Assembly: GCA_029204225.1 (NCBI GenBank)
Contig: CM055106.1
Location: 11,390,539-11,454,538, forward strand
DNA length: 64,000 nucleotides
Direction: 5' to 3'
Origin: Diphasiastrum complanatum
Lineage: Eukaryota > Streptophyta > Lycopodiopsida > Lycopodiales > Lycopodiaceae
In this document: positions 34,637 through 45,700 of the stretch, piece by piece
How positions within the stretch are numbered: position 1 is the stretch's first letter
How the letters are laid out: every line of letters begins with the position of its first letter
The notes under the pieces: model-generated
Told to the model about the DNA's origin: nothing
What the model saw: only the letters and a program-made list of their open reading frames with translations
The model's database searches: none
Program-made: the position numbers and the translations under genes

Positions 34637-35099
34637 TGTTAGAAATGGTGAAATCCTGCAACTTTGTCGCAACACGAACAAGAAACGAAGGTCGAACGAG
34701 AACAATTCACGACAGTCAACGTCCTTTGACTCGAAGCACGAACGATTCGCGAATCGTCGTAAACACACCTCCAGGACTGCAAACTGCAAAGGGACGTAAA
34801 ACGAAAGACTATGGAAGAAACGAAAAGAACGAAAGCAAACGAGAGATTACGAAACAAACGAAGGGGAATCTTTCACGCTGCCAGCTGGCAGCTCAATGGG
34901 CTTGGAGTCATAGACTTCACGCCTAGGTGAAACGAGTGGCAACGACAGAGACTAACTGATTAGTTGATTAGCGATAACTAGTCTTGTGATTACTACGTTA
35001 AGCCATCTTGTAAATTCCACAATGTGGAGGTATAAACTATCCTTTCTGGATCATAACAAAAAATATCTGAATAGATAGATCTATAAGAGACAGATCAGA
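34637..35099 (+). repeat. Probable solo LTR inside copia E
   Basis: Starts TGTTAGAAATGG exactly where integrase homology ends, and copia homology returns at 35100 (VVIERDVI). About 24 codons of copia E are lost at the site. The inside is non-coding with many ACGAA repeats and a 16-bp perfect palindrome GCTGCCAGCTGGCAGC (34877-34892). A CA end is possible at 35055 (ATAACA); no target duplication was found. Confidence 0.45.
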
Positions 35100-35472
35100 A
35101 AGTGGTCATTGAAAGAGATGTCATTCATTGATGAAGGAAACATTCCAAAAGATTCTTCAGGTGGTGGTGTGGACATTGGATCTAACATTCTTGATGTTGA
35201 TGATGTGATTTGTGGTACTTTGGATGTTGATGGTGACGGGCCTTCTTCAAGTCAAAATCCAAGGAGGACATCAAGGCAAAGGCAACAACCCTTGAGGCTC
35301 ACATGCAATGAAAAGGGTAAGCAATTTGTTGGTGGTACAAGTTTTGCTTTACTAACCTCTTTTGATGAACCTACATGTGTAGATGAAACAAGGAACAAAG
35401 AGGAGTGGATCCAAGCAATGGATCTTAAATATCAAGCTCTTATGAAGAATGAAACATGGAGATTGTTGGAAC
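35100..35472 (+). pseudogene. Copia E linker and RT start
   Basis: Continues copia E: SRDVI-like VIERDVI, an acidic linker, EKGKQFVGGTSFALLTSFDEPTCVDE, then the RT start RNKEEWIQAMDLKYQALMKNETWRLLEL. It is cut at 35472 by an LTR that starts TGTTGGAGTATAATC, and the rest of RT is missing. Confidence 0.82.
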
Positions 35473-35640
35473 TTGTTGGAGTATAATCTCACTCCTACGC
35501 ATCCTTTCCACTCTCCTCATAGCTTAAGAAAAATTCCTCTCTCAAGCATTATGCAGAAATAAACTATCTTTTTTCACAGTCTGCAAAAAATACACACGGA
35601 AAACTTCAACAGGCAAAAATCGCAAGGTTACCGCAAGAAC
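35473..35640 (+). repeat. LTR start (copia F family), plus orientation
   Basis: TGTTGGAGTATAATC and the next roughly 150 bp match the minus strand from 38793 downward with scattered differences (both have CTCTCCTCATAGCTTAAG and CTCTCAAGCATT). Homology fades after about 35640. Confidence 0.75.
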
Positions 35641-36316
35641 ACCAAATTGAACTAGTGTAATAAGTAAAAAAGAAAACGGGCAATATATGAATGTCAAGTC
35701 TAGGATAGTATGTATACATAACAAATGAGGTACATATCATCTTTGAGTCTATAAATCCAAATTAGACTATCAACCCCATGAATAGTATGGACTATATGCT
35801 ATTTAAGTTACTCTTGTCATCAATGCCCCTGGATGTCAAATACATAAAATACGTCTACATTAGCTTTCATAAATTAGCACAAAATCCAACATGCTGAGTT
35901 GCCTTTTGTGTGAGCAAGCTAAGCATTGACCCTTATTTGAGCATTTTCATATAGTCACCATGATAAAGCTTAGCATTAAAGAGCACATCTAGTCAAACTA
36001 AATTTATATTTCCTCATTGAAATACAGCAAATATTTACATACTTGCTCAAACAAAACAAAACCTGGCAAAAATAGCTAGAAAACATTAGCACAACCTAGT
36101 TGATTGCAACTTGGAACACAGACCTTGAGATTTACACATCCATTAATATGGCGAAAAAATATGGTTGTGAATGTCTATAATGGTATTGAAATATAACAAG
36201 AAAGAAATGTGGAATCTTTACTTTCATGGAATCCACCCACAAAGTATTGGTTTATCACCTCCATCATGCATAACACAGAGTTAGGGACTCAAGACTATGT
36301 GCTATAACATCCCAAA
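35641..36316. other. Unrecognised DNA, possibly the rest of the LTR at 35473
   Basis: No supported gene; divergence from the 38793 LTR prevents assignment. Confidence 0.4.
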
Positions 36317-36540
36317 TCAAGCCGTTGGAGCCCAAGAGTAAAATATCGCTCTATATTTTGCCTCACTAGAAGAAGTACCATCAGTGGGCTGCTTTTTACT
36401 TGACCAAGAAATTGTAGAATCTCCATAGAAAAAGCAATGTCCACTTATAGAGTGTCTAGTGTTTTGATCTCCACCCCAATCCGAGTCACTAAATCCATCC
36501 AAATATGCATCATCACAAGCAGGACAAACCAATCCAAGAC
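36317..36540 (-). pseudogene. Copia RNase H fragment
   Basis: A short minus-strand piece with DAYLDGFSDSDWGGDQNTRHSISG, FFYGDSTISWSSKKQ and SSSEAKYRAI, which are the first two acidic-residue blocks of copia RNase H. Nothing of the same element is beside it. Confidence 0.75.
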
Positions 36541-37369
36541 CAACATGGTGAGCCTGGCAACTTTGACAAACTGAGAGACATTATTGGTAAAGTGACTTCA
36601 ATTAAGGAATGATGATGTGTTGTTAGGCAAATATTTTTGTAGGATTTAGGAAGATGCATTGTTAAAAGATACATGGATAGGAAGATGTAGGTGGTAGTAA
36701 CATTTGAATGATGATTACAATCAACAATCAAGATGCACAGATCAATCGACACCTTAAAGAACGTTTCAATCATTTGGATGAGAGAATATTCAAATAAGGC
36801 CTTACAAAATACATTGGACATAATGTAACAGCTTTGAGTTGGGAGAGGAAGGATATATCTTCTTATAATTCCTACAAATGTTGCAACATGAACATCAAGC
36901 ACTAGAGTGTAATATCATAAGGAAATAACATAAGAGAAACAATTGCACCCATAGTGTGAAGGGTTATAATCCAAAATGCATTGATGGATCTTTGATCTTG
37001 GGTTAATTTGGTCAACACATCTAGAAATAGCTAGAAGGTAGAAATCAACAATTTTAGCATGCCACATCTTGCATCACTTAGATCTGATCATGAACATAAA
37101 AATATAGAAAGGTACTATCCATTTCCGTACAATAGCAGCAGCCTACTGTCCTTCACAAGTGTGGATTCAAGATCTACAAGAAAATCAACACTCTACACAT
37201 AGAAACTCAAGATACATGAGAAAATGACATGAGATGGACATAGGATCAACAAAGATGAGATCTCCACATATATGATCAACAAATGATATTGTTCTCCACG
37301 TAGGTACAACTATTTATAACAGCCAAAATGTCATTGATGCGAAATGCGTGATGCGTGCAGTCGCGGACG
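36541..37369. other. Unrecognised DNA
   Basis: One ORF of 129 codons on the minus strand overlaps it but has no features of a known protein. No repeats with clear ends. Confidence 0.4.
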
Positions 37370-38793
37370 CGAAGGATTTCAGATATTATTGTTGGTCACT
37401 GCCAGCTGTATCATTCCTATAGTCCTCCAGAATATAGACAGGCACTAATGATCTACATTTTAGATTAATACAACATTCAACAAAATTCAACCAGTGTACA
37501 AAATTGATAAAATGAATGAATGAGAAACACAAACGATGGCGAACAACAATTCATTCAAGATCAAACATGATGAGAATGATATGTGCATAATGGCTACAAT
37601 ATCATCTATTGATCTTCTCGTTTTTTGTGCGCTGTATGATAGACCCACACAATGCGTTGGTGTGAGAGAAGAGACGTTCTCCCATGAGTAATGTCTCGCT
37701 TACTAGTGGACTTCTTGGATCTCTGTGGATCCTGCTTACAAAACTTGTCTCGCTCGCAAACAGACTTCTATTTTGTATTTTGTCTGTCTATTTTGCTTAC
37801 TAGCATTAGACTTGTTATATCATGCATCAACCAGAAGGGTATATAGTCGCATCGTGTAACTTCTAGATTAGAGTGATTAAACATCTACAGCTAATCACGA
37901 ATCACAAGAGTGCCAGATTAGCCACGACCTAGAGTGCATCTGCTGATGTCATGATATCAGATCACATATCTGTCCCATCAAAGAAAAGACAATGAAGAAG
38001 AAGAATAATTTTGGATTACTTAGAGATTAGGAACGCAGAGCAGTTATAATTTGTTTAGATGTCAGAGTAGGTGTCGTAGACAAGCATAAAGAATGCGAAG
38101 ATGTAGGCATCCAAGACAGCCGTGCTATTCTCTATTTCTGACAGATAAGTTCTGATAATAGAGAGAAAGAGTGAGAGGCATTCAAACATTCAACATGAAT
38201 ACAACTGATATGAAAAATAGCACTTATGTATAAATAGTGTTGTAGTAACAACGATATCAAATCACAAAACAATCACACAAAGCTCGTGATCCTACTTACA
38301 GAGGCTAATGAGTGCTATCTTTCAGAATACTCTTTTCTCTCTCTCTAAATGATCACTAACTCTAAGGAGTCAGCTACTAGAAGATCGCTTTTGGTCATTT
38401 GATCTATGTGAATACATTGACTGATCATTCCCCTTTCTCTTCAAAATGCTCAAATGTTTATATAGTTGTCAGAAGATATTTAGTTATTCTATTTATAGTT
38501 TAAAAGATCATTAATAGCCCTTGTACTTGATTCGTAGATCGATTGTTGGTGCAATGTGATGTGAAGAGGTACAACAAAAGGATCTCCTTCGTATGCGTTA
38601 GTAGCGTAAAAATGTGGCACCATTGCAATTGTAGTGCGGTTTCTACCTGTTGAAGTTTTCTTTGTATTTTTGTAGACTGTGAAAGAGATAGTGTATTTCT
38701 ACAGAATGCTTGAGAGACGAATTTTTCTTAAGCTATGAGGAGAGCGATAATGATGTGTAAGAGTAAGATTATACTCCAACACTCCCCCTTAAG
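37370..38793 (-). repeat. 3' LTR region of copia F (minus strand)
   Basis: Reads TGTTGGAGTATAATC inward from 38793, directly after a purine tract TTAAGGGGGAG on the minus strand, so this is a 3' LTR of a minus-strand copia. TATA-like CTATATAAAC lies at about 38460. Its far part (37370-37990) is an inverted copy of 39500-40110, sharing CTCTTGTGATTCGTGATTAG and TCTAATCTAGAAGTTACA. The outer boundary is not certain; some of the far part may be leader rather than LTR. Confidence 0.6.
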
Positions 38794-39225
38794 CATATCT
38801 CTACAAATCTAAATTTAAATTGAGACTTAACAATTTTACCGTAGTAGATTGCTTTTCTCTTGACAATGGTTTTGTCAAAATATCAGCCAACATACTGTCT
38901 ATATGATAGTAGCTTAGTACAACATCTTTGTTCTAAACCTTCTCTCTAAGAAAATGAAATTGAACCTCTATGTGTTTGGTTCTAGCATGAGTTCATGGGT
39001 TTAGAGATAGAGCTATACAACTCTAATTGTCGCACTGAAGTGTAGTAGGTCTAATTTCCGAAAATTGCAGATTCTGAAGCAACCTTCTAAGCCATATGAT
39101 CTCCTTCATTGCTGATGTAGATACAATGTATTTAGATTTCATAGAGGACAACGAAATGCATTTATGCTTTCTGCTATTCCACGAAATGGGTCCTCCTACA
39201 AGAAAACAGATGTGAAAAATGTCAA
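38794..39225 (-). pseudogene. Copia F RNase H end
   Basis: Minus strand: FLVGGPISWNSRKHKCISLSS, KSKYIVSTSAMKEIIWLRRLL, CDN-stop-SCIALS, HARTKHIEVQFHFLRE, DSMLADILTKPLS. Two stops interrupt it. The rest of pol is missing to the right. Confidence 0.8.
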
Positions 39226-39499
39226 CTAGGCCAATTTCATATTAGACTTAGAGTCTGACTTTTCAAAGTTATATTGGTCTAAAATCATTTGAATAAACAC
39301 TTTTAGAAAGTTTGGAAAAGTGTAGTACATGAGTTTTAGATATTCAAGTTTGAATGTGAAGAAACTAAATGTTTCTAATGCCAAAGCTTTGCTAGCTTTC
39401 AATCCTGAATTTTTGACAAATGACGACACGACATGACACGACAAAACACGAAATCAGCCGTGCTCCTCAACTGGCCAAGAAGATAAGCCATGTACCATG
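39226..39499. other. Unrecognised spacer between two copia pieces
   Basis: No supported gene. Confidence 0.4.
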
Positions 39500-40397
39500 G
39501 GGTACAAATATCTGATTTGATATTATGACATCAACAGGAGTATTCTAGATTGTGGATAATCTGCCACTCTTGTGATTCGTGATTAGTTGTATATGTTTAA
39601 TCGCTCTAATCTAGAAGTTACATGACGCGATTATATACTTTTTGTTTGATGCATGATACTGTAATGCTAGTAAGCAAGACAAGAAGTCAGAAGATGAAAA
39701 ATATAGAATACAAGTATGCCTGCATGCGAGACAATTCTGTATAGGATCTGTAGATCCAGAAGTTCGCTAGTAAGCGAGACACAATTCGTGAGAGAACTGT
39801 ATTTCTCTTCCGCCAACACACTACATGGATCTATCATGTAGTGCTTGAAGAATCAAGAAAATTAATAGATGATATTGTAGCTATTGTGCATATTATTGAT
39901 CTGTATGATTGTATGATTTTGAATGTAAATTTGTCTGCTACAATTTGTGTGTCTGATTCACTTGCTCAATTGATTTGGTTTGATCTTGTTGAATGCTATA
40001 TTAATTTGTTAACGTAGATCAGCAGTGTCTGACTACTCTCTGAAGGATTATAGAAATGATATAACCAGCAGTGACTAGCGATCATATCTGAATTTCTAAC
40101 GAACTGATCTTGTTTCGCTTCGTGTTTCACCTCGCTTCGCTTCATGATCAACTGGCTATAAGGGTAAATCGATTACAGAGCTCATCTAAGTTTTGTTCTA
40201 TTTCGTCTTGTTTCGTCTCGTCTCATCTCGTTGCAGAGCCTGATTGATCTTGTCGTGAACTCTTTCGCTTCATTTCATTTCGTGTTGTTTCGTGATATCT
40301 GTGCTTCAAGCATGAATCAATGTCAGAGCTCGTTTGAGTTTCGCCTCGCTTTGCTTCGTTTCGTTTTCGTCTAGATTTTGTCTCGTTTCGTTTTGTT
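39500..40397 (+). repeat. LTR/leader of copia G, inverted relative to 37370-37990
   Basis: The first 600 bp match the minus strand of 37370-37990. From about 40090 the sequence becomes a loose array of TTCGTTTCGCTTCG-type blocks with three copies of CAGAGC/CAGGGC-CTGATTGATC (about 40235 and 40405) before the coding part. A PBS could not be recognised. Confidence 0.55.
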
Positions 40398-41012
40398 GTG
40401 TTACAGGGCCTGATTGATCCAACTCGAAACAATTCGACCACCTATGATGCATGTCTGAAGGATAAGATGTCACACACTCCATTTGTCAAAGACTCCTATA
40501 GAACAACCAAGATTTTGGAGTTAGTGCATTCTGACATATGTGGGCCTTTCAATGTGATCTTAGTAGGAGGCTTGAAATATTACATTACCTTCATTGATGA
40601 TTATAGGAAATTCACCAGAGTGTAATTTATTCAGTATAAATCAGAAGCATTTGACAAATTCACAGAGTATGTGAATTGGACAGAAAGATGCACTGGCAAC
40701 AAAGTGAAGCAGATCAGGATAGATCGAGGCGGTGAATACATCTCGAATCCCTTCATTGACTTCTGTAATGATCGTGGTATCATTCACAGAAGGACTGCAT
40801 CTTACACACCGCAGCACAACGGTGTTGCAGAAAGAAGAAATAGGACTCTGATGGAAGCTGCCAGATGCATGATGGCCAACTCGAAAGCTCCAAGAGTACT
40901 GTGGGCTGAAGCAGTAGCTACAACTGCATATATTCAGAACATGGCATGGAAGTCCCTGATAAGCTTCAAAAGAAGCTTGATGAGAAGGCTGAACAAGGAT
41001 ATATGACAACAA
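40398..41012 (+). pseudogene. Copia G pre-integrase and integrase core
   Basis: Starts in the zinc-binding region (YDACLKDKMSHTPF) so gag and protease are gone. The D-D-E core is present over one stop at 40623: ELVHSDICGPF, IRIDRGGEYISNPF and HNGVAERRNRTLMEAA. After TTAYIQN there is a deletion of the usual following segment. Confidence 0.82.
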
Positions 41013-42222
41013 TTCGTCATACTACAAAGTCTACATGCTAGAAACGAACACTGGAAAGACAGTCAGGGATGTCAGTCTTTATGAGAGCAAAACAATGACC
41101 AATGATGATCCTATCAGCTATAAAGTTCTTGAAAGATAGTACTATAATCTGTCACCTGTGATAGAGGGAGCAGAAGATGAACATGAAAACGAAGATTTTT
41201 GAGTCGCTTCGCATTCGAGTAATGAATCAGAAGACGAAAGATTTGAGAGGCAGCCTTCTGCTACAGTACCTGTAAACCAAGATGGTTCCAGACCTAGCAG
41301 AGCAGACAAAGGCAAAGGCATTTAAGTTCCAGGAGGATCTCCTAGAAGGTTGACAAGACAACAAAGAGCGCCAACAAGATATGTGCCAAGCAGCTCAGCT
41401 TCCACATCAGAAGAGTTCTGTGGATTCAGCGGCGAACCACAGACATTCGAGGAGGCAATTGAATGTCTAGAGAAGGACAAATTTATCCAAGCCATAAACG
41501 AGGAGATGTAATCCATGAGAAAGAACCAGGTATGGATGTTGCAGCCATTATCAGATAAGCAAAAGGCTATAAAATACAAATGGGTTTACAAGCTAAAGTA
41601 TGGACCAGATGGAAATGTTTTGAGATATAAGGCAAGACTTGTAGCGAAGGGATTTTCTCAAAGATATGGTATTGATTATTCTGAAACCTTCTCTCCTATC
41701 GTGAAACATTTGTTCCTACATTTACTATTTGCATATGCCACTGCTTATGACCTCAGGATTCACATTGTGGATGAGAAGACAGCCTTCTTGCATGGTGAGC
41801 TAGACGAAGAGGTCTACATGGATCAACCCCTAGGCTATGTCTCAACTTCACTTCTTGATTATGCATGCAGAATGCATAGGAGTATCTATGGTCTGAAGCA
41901 GTCAGCTCGACAATGGTACAAGAAGAAAGATTAAGCCCTAAAATCCTTAGGATTCAAGCCACTTATGGCTGATTTTAATGTGTACGTAAGAATTACAGAT
42001 GGAAAGATCATCATTGTGGCTATGTATGTGGACGACACTCTGATACTCTACAAGAGTGAGAAGCTGGTTGTTGAAGTGAAAAAAGACATCTCGAAACATT
42101 TCAAGATTGTAGATCTGGGAGAAGCCAGGTGTTACCTTGGCTTACAGATTGAAAGGGACTATGAGGAGGTAAATTGTACCATCATCAGTCCAGATACACC
42201 CAATTTGCACACATTCACATGA
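41013..42222 (+). pseudogene. Copia G integrase end, linker and reverse transcriptase
   Basis: Integrase C-terminal pieces (LETNTGKTVRDVSLYESK across frames), a linker with several stops, then RT from IQAINEEM with NQVWMLQPL, YKARLVAKGFSQRYGIDYSETFSP, EKTAFLHGELDEEVYMDQPLG, YGLKQSARQWYKK, a TAA, and MYVDDTLILY. It ends soon after LGEARCYLGLQIERD, before RNase H. The catalytic YVDD is intact. Confidence 0.84.
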
Positions 42223-42367
42223 AATAGCTCAAACATGAGATAGAACAAGTAAAGTAAACTTGAACAACACTTCCTTGTTGGTCCTTTGACCTTACTTGAG
42301 TCTTCAATAAGATACAAAAACAGATCCATAACATCTTTGCCAAATACCTCTCCTTTGATGCTCTTGA

Positions 42368-43279
42368 CTAGCCCCAATTGCCAAGTTCCTTTTTGCCTTG
42401 TTGAAGCCCTTTGAGACCAACCTCTTGATCTTCCTCTTGACCATCAAAGTCATTGAACAAACTTTGTTTTCCAGATCCATTACTTGCTTTTCCAGTATGA
42501 AAACTATGAGAACCAATATCCACTTGCGTAGCATCATCTACACAAGAAGATTCTCCAAAACATGTGAGTAAGGCAAAATGAGTCGCTTCCACTTGCTTAC
42601 CTTTCTCTTGATCATCAAAGATATCAAAGATATGAATATCTTTAGACCTAAATATCTGGAAATACTCCCTCTCAAACATATGATCTAGATCCAACAAGAT
42701 CTCATCAATGCTTGATCTCAAATTTCCACAAAGGTTAGTGAAAACAATGTCACCAATGTCACCATCATAAATCAAAAGATAGATTCCAAACTTTCCATCC
42801 AACATGAAGTAGAGTAGGTGAAGATGAGTATCAAACCTAATAAATCCAGCTCTCTTGAGTCCATAACATACCTCAATAAGCTCACCAATGAGATCTCCCT
42901 TGCCTTGAAGAAATTGCCTCTCGATTTGCTCCATGTAGTATTCTCCAACCAACCTTTTGCCATCTCGATCATGAGTGATCAATTCACAATCATAGAATTC
43001 TTTGAGTTGATGAAGAGATGTGAGATATATGCCGTGGATCTTCCCAAGAACCAATCTTCCATTGTTCTTTCCTTCATAAGACTCCCTCTTAATTATTGCA
43101 TCACAAAAAGTAGAAACCTCAAAGACATTAGAAGCCATGAAAAAAATGATTAGTACCTTCAACGTAAGGATGATTGAAGTACTCTCTTTTTTCAAAAAAG
43201 AACTTCTACTCAATGTTTTAGGTAATGACTCATATGATAATGATTCTTCCTCACTATCATTCACAATGACATCATTCAA
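42368..43279 (-). CDS. Unusual ORF: kinase-like region fused to a copia linker
   Basis: A 303-codon open frame on the minus strand (first codon TTG; first ATG gives Met48 at 43138). Residues 50-175 resemble, weakly, a protein kinase: NVFEV and AIIKRE (51-66) like beta2 and the VAIK lysine strand; KRLVGEYYMEQ (108-118) like a hinge; GFIRFDTHLHLLYFM (145-159) like a catalytic loop in which the usual H and N are replaced; DGKFGIYLLIYDGD (161-174) like the strand ahead of DFG. The C-terminal lobe is missing. Residues 222-250 (DDQEKGKQVEATHFALLTCFGESSCV) match the linker of the copia elements at 35340 and 56650. It lies between two copia pieces and has a TATA-like box 340 bp upstream. Function is unproven; with altered key residues it would likely be inactive. 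The copia part is well supported, the kinase part is tentative. Confidence 0.45.
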   Translation of the reverse strand: MNDVIVNDSEEESLSYESLPKTLSRSSFLKKESTSIILTLKVLIIFFMASNVFEVSTFCDAIIKRESYEGKNNGRLVLGKIHGIYLTSLHQLKEFYDCELITHDRDGKRLVGEYYMEQIERQFLQGKGDLIGELIEVCYGLKRAGFIRFDTHLHLLYFMLDGKFGIYLLIYDGDIGDIVFTNLCGNLRSSIDEILLDLDHMFEREYFQIFRSKDIHIFDIFDDQEKGKQVEATHFALLTCFGESSCVDDATQVDIGSHSFHTGKASNGSGKQSLFNDFDGQEEDQEVGLKGLQQGKKELGNWG

Positions 43280-43861
43280 AGTACATCCTACTTTGAACTC
43301 TTCACATACTTCTCTTCTTCTTGACTTGTGACTATCTCCCTCACTAAAAGGTCAATTCTACACATGCAAAAATGCTGATTTTTGAGTAGAGATCAATCTA
43401 GCATGCTCTAGCATTGGTAACTCCTCAAATCCTTGCTATAGATGGCTGATCCTTACATAACGGTGGAACCGAAAATAGCAAAATATGACCATTCTACACA
43501 CAAGATTGCAAGATATCATCAAGAGAGTGCACCAATGAGTAGTAGAACCCAAAGAGAACCATGTTTAATGATGAAATGAGAGAGATAAGAGAGAAGATGT
43601 GTCTCTCCACGAGTTACATCCTTTTATAGAGTGTCCAAACCCTATTTAGCCATTTGGCTTTCCCTCCAAAATGTAAACCCTACTATTTTTGGGTCTAGAT
43701 TCAATGTACCCAAAGTTCAAATTTGAATCTCTCTCAAACTCGACTACAAACTTTCCCACACTTTCAAAAAGTATTTATTGAATGTATTTTAAACTAATAT
43801 AACTTCAAAAAGTTTATCTCTAAGTCTAAAATGAGTTTTGGCCTCTTATTGACAATTTATC
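43280..43861 (-). promoter_or_regulatory. Promoter-like DNA upstream of the 42368-43279 ORF
   Basis: On the minus strand TATAAAAGG lies at about 43620-43628, followed by a CT-rich leader. This may be a gene promoter or the promoter of a broken LTR that cut copia H at 43862. No second LTR copy is seen. Confidence 0.35.
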
Positions 43862-45700
43862 AAAATATGACTTGCTTTTTGGAAAGCCAAGATATTAGAT
43901 TGCCACCAAGAAAGATAGTGTATGCACTAATAGGCTTTCGATCCATCTTGTCACTTGCAAAGTCCGAATCCAAGTAGCCAACAATGGATAGATCTTCACT
44001 TTTATAAAGTAGACCATAATCACAAGATGAAGATACATATCTTAGAATCCTCTTGGCCATCTTCCAATGATGGATCTTAGGATCTTGCATAGATCGGGCC
44101 TAGTAATTGTAAGCCAAATCAAGGAGACTACAAGACTCCTAAAAAGTGTGATGTCCTCAAAGGATCTTTCATCACCTTTATTAGGATCTTTTACAATTTG
44201 CTCCATTGGAGTATCTATGCTCTTAGAATTTTCCATATGGAATTTTTTCAACATAGAGTGAGCATATCTAGATTGACATATAGAGACATGATTTTCATAA
44301 AAATCAATTTCTAGGCCTAGGATGTAATGTATCTCTCCTAGATCTTGCATTTTAAACTCACATCCAAGTGCTAGTTAGTTTCATCAACTAGCTTGATACA
44401 ACTTCCACAAAGAATAATGTCATCAACATAAATTAGAAGAATGACAATATTGCTATCAACAAACTACATGGAAGGATCATAGTCACTAAGAGTAAATCCT
44501 AGTGAGATAAGAAAAGAATTAAGTCTTGAATAACATGATCTTGGTGCTTGCTTGAGTCCATAAAGACTTTTGAAGAGCAAGCACACTTTGGACTCATCCT
44601 TGATGAATCCTTGAGGTTGTTCCATATAGATCTCCTCCTGAAGATAACCATTTAGAAAAGCATTGGGTACATCTAATTGGAACACCTTCCACTTAAAGAA
44701 ACAAGCAAGAGAAATAAGAATTCTTATTGTCACCATCTATGCAACGGGTGCAAAGGTCTCCTCATAATCAAGGCCATGGATTTGAGCAAATCCTTTGGCA
44801 CATAATCTTGCTTTATACTTGTTGATGGTGCCATGATGATTGAACTTGATCCGAAATACCCACTTGCAACCAATCACATGCTTGCTGGATGGAGGATCCA
44901 CAAGCTCCTAAGTATTGTTGGTGATCAATGCATCATACTCTTGCTTCATGGCATCATACCACTCCTTGGCATTCCTCTTGTACATTCTTTGGCTCTTCAT
45001 GAGAGACATAAAAAACATAATTAGTGGAATCAAGATCCACTTGTTTGCCTTTGTCAACATATGAGAGCCTCTTAGGCTCGGATCTATCTCTCATGGATCT
45101 TCTTGGTGAGAAAATTCGAGGAGAGTCTTCTTCAAATCTCAACCCCATCACATCATGATTGTCTTCAAAATCAATAATTGGTGATGCATCCATAGACTTC
45201 TTGATCTTGGCCTCTTCAAAAAATGAATGTTGATCTTCATGAAAGACAACATCTCTACTTTCAATAATTTGAGAAGTAGAGAGTACAAAGACTCTATAGG
45301 CCTTCTTGGTGGATGAGCATCCAACCATGATCCCTTTGCATGCACTAGGATCTTCCTTCTTCCTTGTTTCCAAGGGAATATGGACAAAGCATATGCATCC
45401 AAAAACTCTAAGGTGATCAACCTTAGGCTTCTTCAAATATAAGATTTCATATGGTGACTTTCCTCCAAGAGCTATATGTGGGAGCGTATTGCAAAGATAA
45501 TTTGCACAATGGCTTCTCCCCAAAAATCTTTGGGCAAAGATGCCTCAATTCTCATAGATTTTGCACATTCACATAGAGATCTATTCTTTCTCTCGGCCAC
45601 TCCATTTTGAGATGGAGAGTAGACACAAGAGAACTGTCTTTTGATGCCTTCAAGCTCACAAAAATCTTGAAATCTATTGGAGATATATTCACCACCTCCA
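43862..45700 (-). pseudogene. Copia H pol: integrase end, RT, RNase H start
   Basis: From 45700 down the minus strand: end of the integrase core, GRSHCANYLCNTLPH and YEILYLKKPKVDHLRVFGC, the SRDVVFHEDQ motif, linker, RT pieces (KWKVFQLDVPNAFLNGYLQEEIYMEQPQGF, YGLKQAPRSCYSRLN, and IYVDDIILCG near 44420), LGEIHYILGLEIDF, and RNase H to DSDFASDKMDRKP and SWLSKKQ, where it stops at 43862. The RNase H end and 3' LTR are lost. Several stops and frameshifts. Confidence 0.85.

Noticed and set aside
36513-36902. 129-codon minus-strand ORF
   Set aside because: No domain pattern is recognisable and it overlaps a copia RNase H fragment out of frame.
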